A model generated the notes under the pieces. That model was given only the letters and a program-made list of their open reading frames with translations. It ran no database searches and was not told the origin of the DNA. Shown piece after piece: positions 41,292-41,366 of a DNA stretch of 41,366 nt (positions are counted from its first letter, which is position 1; each line of letters begins with the position of its first letter). Origin of the DNA: Bipolaris cookei (lineage: Eukaryota; Ascomycota; Dothideomycetes; Pleosporales; Pleosporaceae); assembly GCA_002286855.1 (NCBI GenBank), contig NRSV01000069.1, positions 1-41,366 on the forward strand, given 5' to 3'. Position numbers and translations under genes: made by a program.

Positions 41292-41366
41292 CGCCCCCTT
41301 AAGCTAGGAAGCTGTAATATGAGATATATCTACTAGATTTGATCCGATTATAAAGTCTCGAGTCTT
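41292..41366 (-). mobile_element. Internal 3' end of the LTR retroelement, cut by window edge
   Basis: 75 bp between the LTR and the window end, including the polypurine tract at 41292-41300. No pol motif is visible yet; the body of the element must lie to the right. Confidence 0.55.

Overview
The window is nuclear DNA of a filamentous ascomycete. The evidence is short introns (about 47-190 bp) with GTRNGT donors and CTAAC/CTGAC branch points, a secreted GH3 xylosidase, a HET-domain remnant, Fot1/pogo-type DNA transposons and RIP-like C-to-T nonsense mutations. I infer a Dothideomycete, probably Pleosporales, from gene style; no single marker proves this.

Layout. 1-2351: three pogo/Fot1-like elements, namely the end of a possibly intact copy at the left edge, a 700-bp deletion derivative and a 1061-bp deletion derivative. 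2625-8530: an intact cytochrome P450, a secreted beta-xylosidase and, on the minus strand, a small antibiotic-biosynthesis-monooxygenase (ABM) fold protein. 9355-13033: a decayed island holding a PAQR (adiponectin-receptor/hemolysin-III type) pseudogene and a multi-pass membrane protein pseudogene, both broken mainly by CAA/CAG/CGA-to-stop changes. 14229-15722: a GT34 glycosyltransferase. 17388-19220: a nearly full-length but mutated pogo-like element. 19448-35455: the conserved, gene-dense part, with a complex I subunit (NUO17.8 type), a She3-like coiled-coil protein, a 57-residue zinc-ribbon protein, phosphoinositide phospholipase C, a small cupin, a NUFIP1/CCCH protein, RNA polymerase III subunit RPC25, an alkenal/quinone-reductase-like oxidoreductase with a GC-AG intron, and tRNA dihydrouridine synthase DUS2/SMM1. 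36617-39300: a HET-domain remnant and a long gene-empty, AT-rich stretch. 39325-40440: pirin with an N-terminal hydrophobic segment. 40602-41366: a fourth pogo-like element, cut by the LTR of a probable copia retroelement that runs off the window.

The protein genes do not form one pathway. P450, ABM protein and xylosidase are neighbours without backbone enzymes, so I do not call a biosynthetic cluster. The conserved block is housekeeping: RNA biology (NUFIP-like, RPC25, DUS2), respiration (NUO17.8) and signalling (PLC). The NUFIP-like gene and RPC25 share a 304-bp divergent promoter, and the cupin and NUFIP-like genes converge with only 28 bp between stop codons.

The most distinctive system is the transposon group. 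Four of the five elements seen (0, 2, 3, 4) carry different terminal sequences with the same plan: TA target, ACGT tip, then a 11-17 bp box repeated twice with a 17-18 bp period. Transposases that reach their C-terminus end in a CCHC zinc knuckle, degraded in one copy. Two copies have lost the catalytic domain by deletions that start at the same protein position. Gene models were spliced by eye from ORF continuity and splice signals; none has been tested against transcripts.
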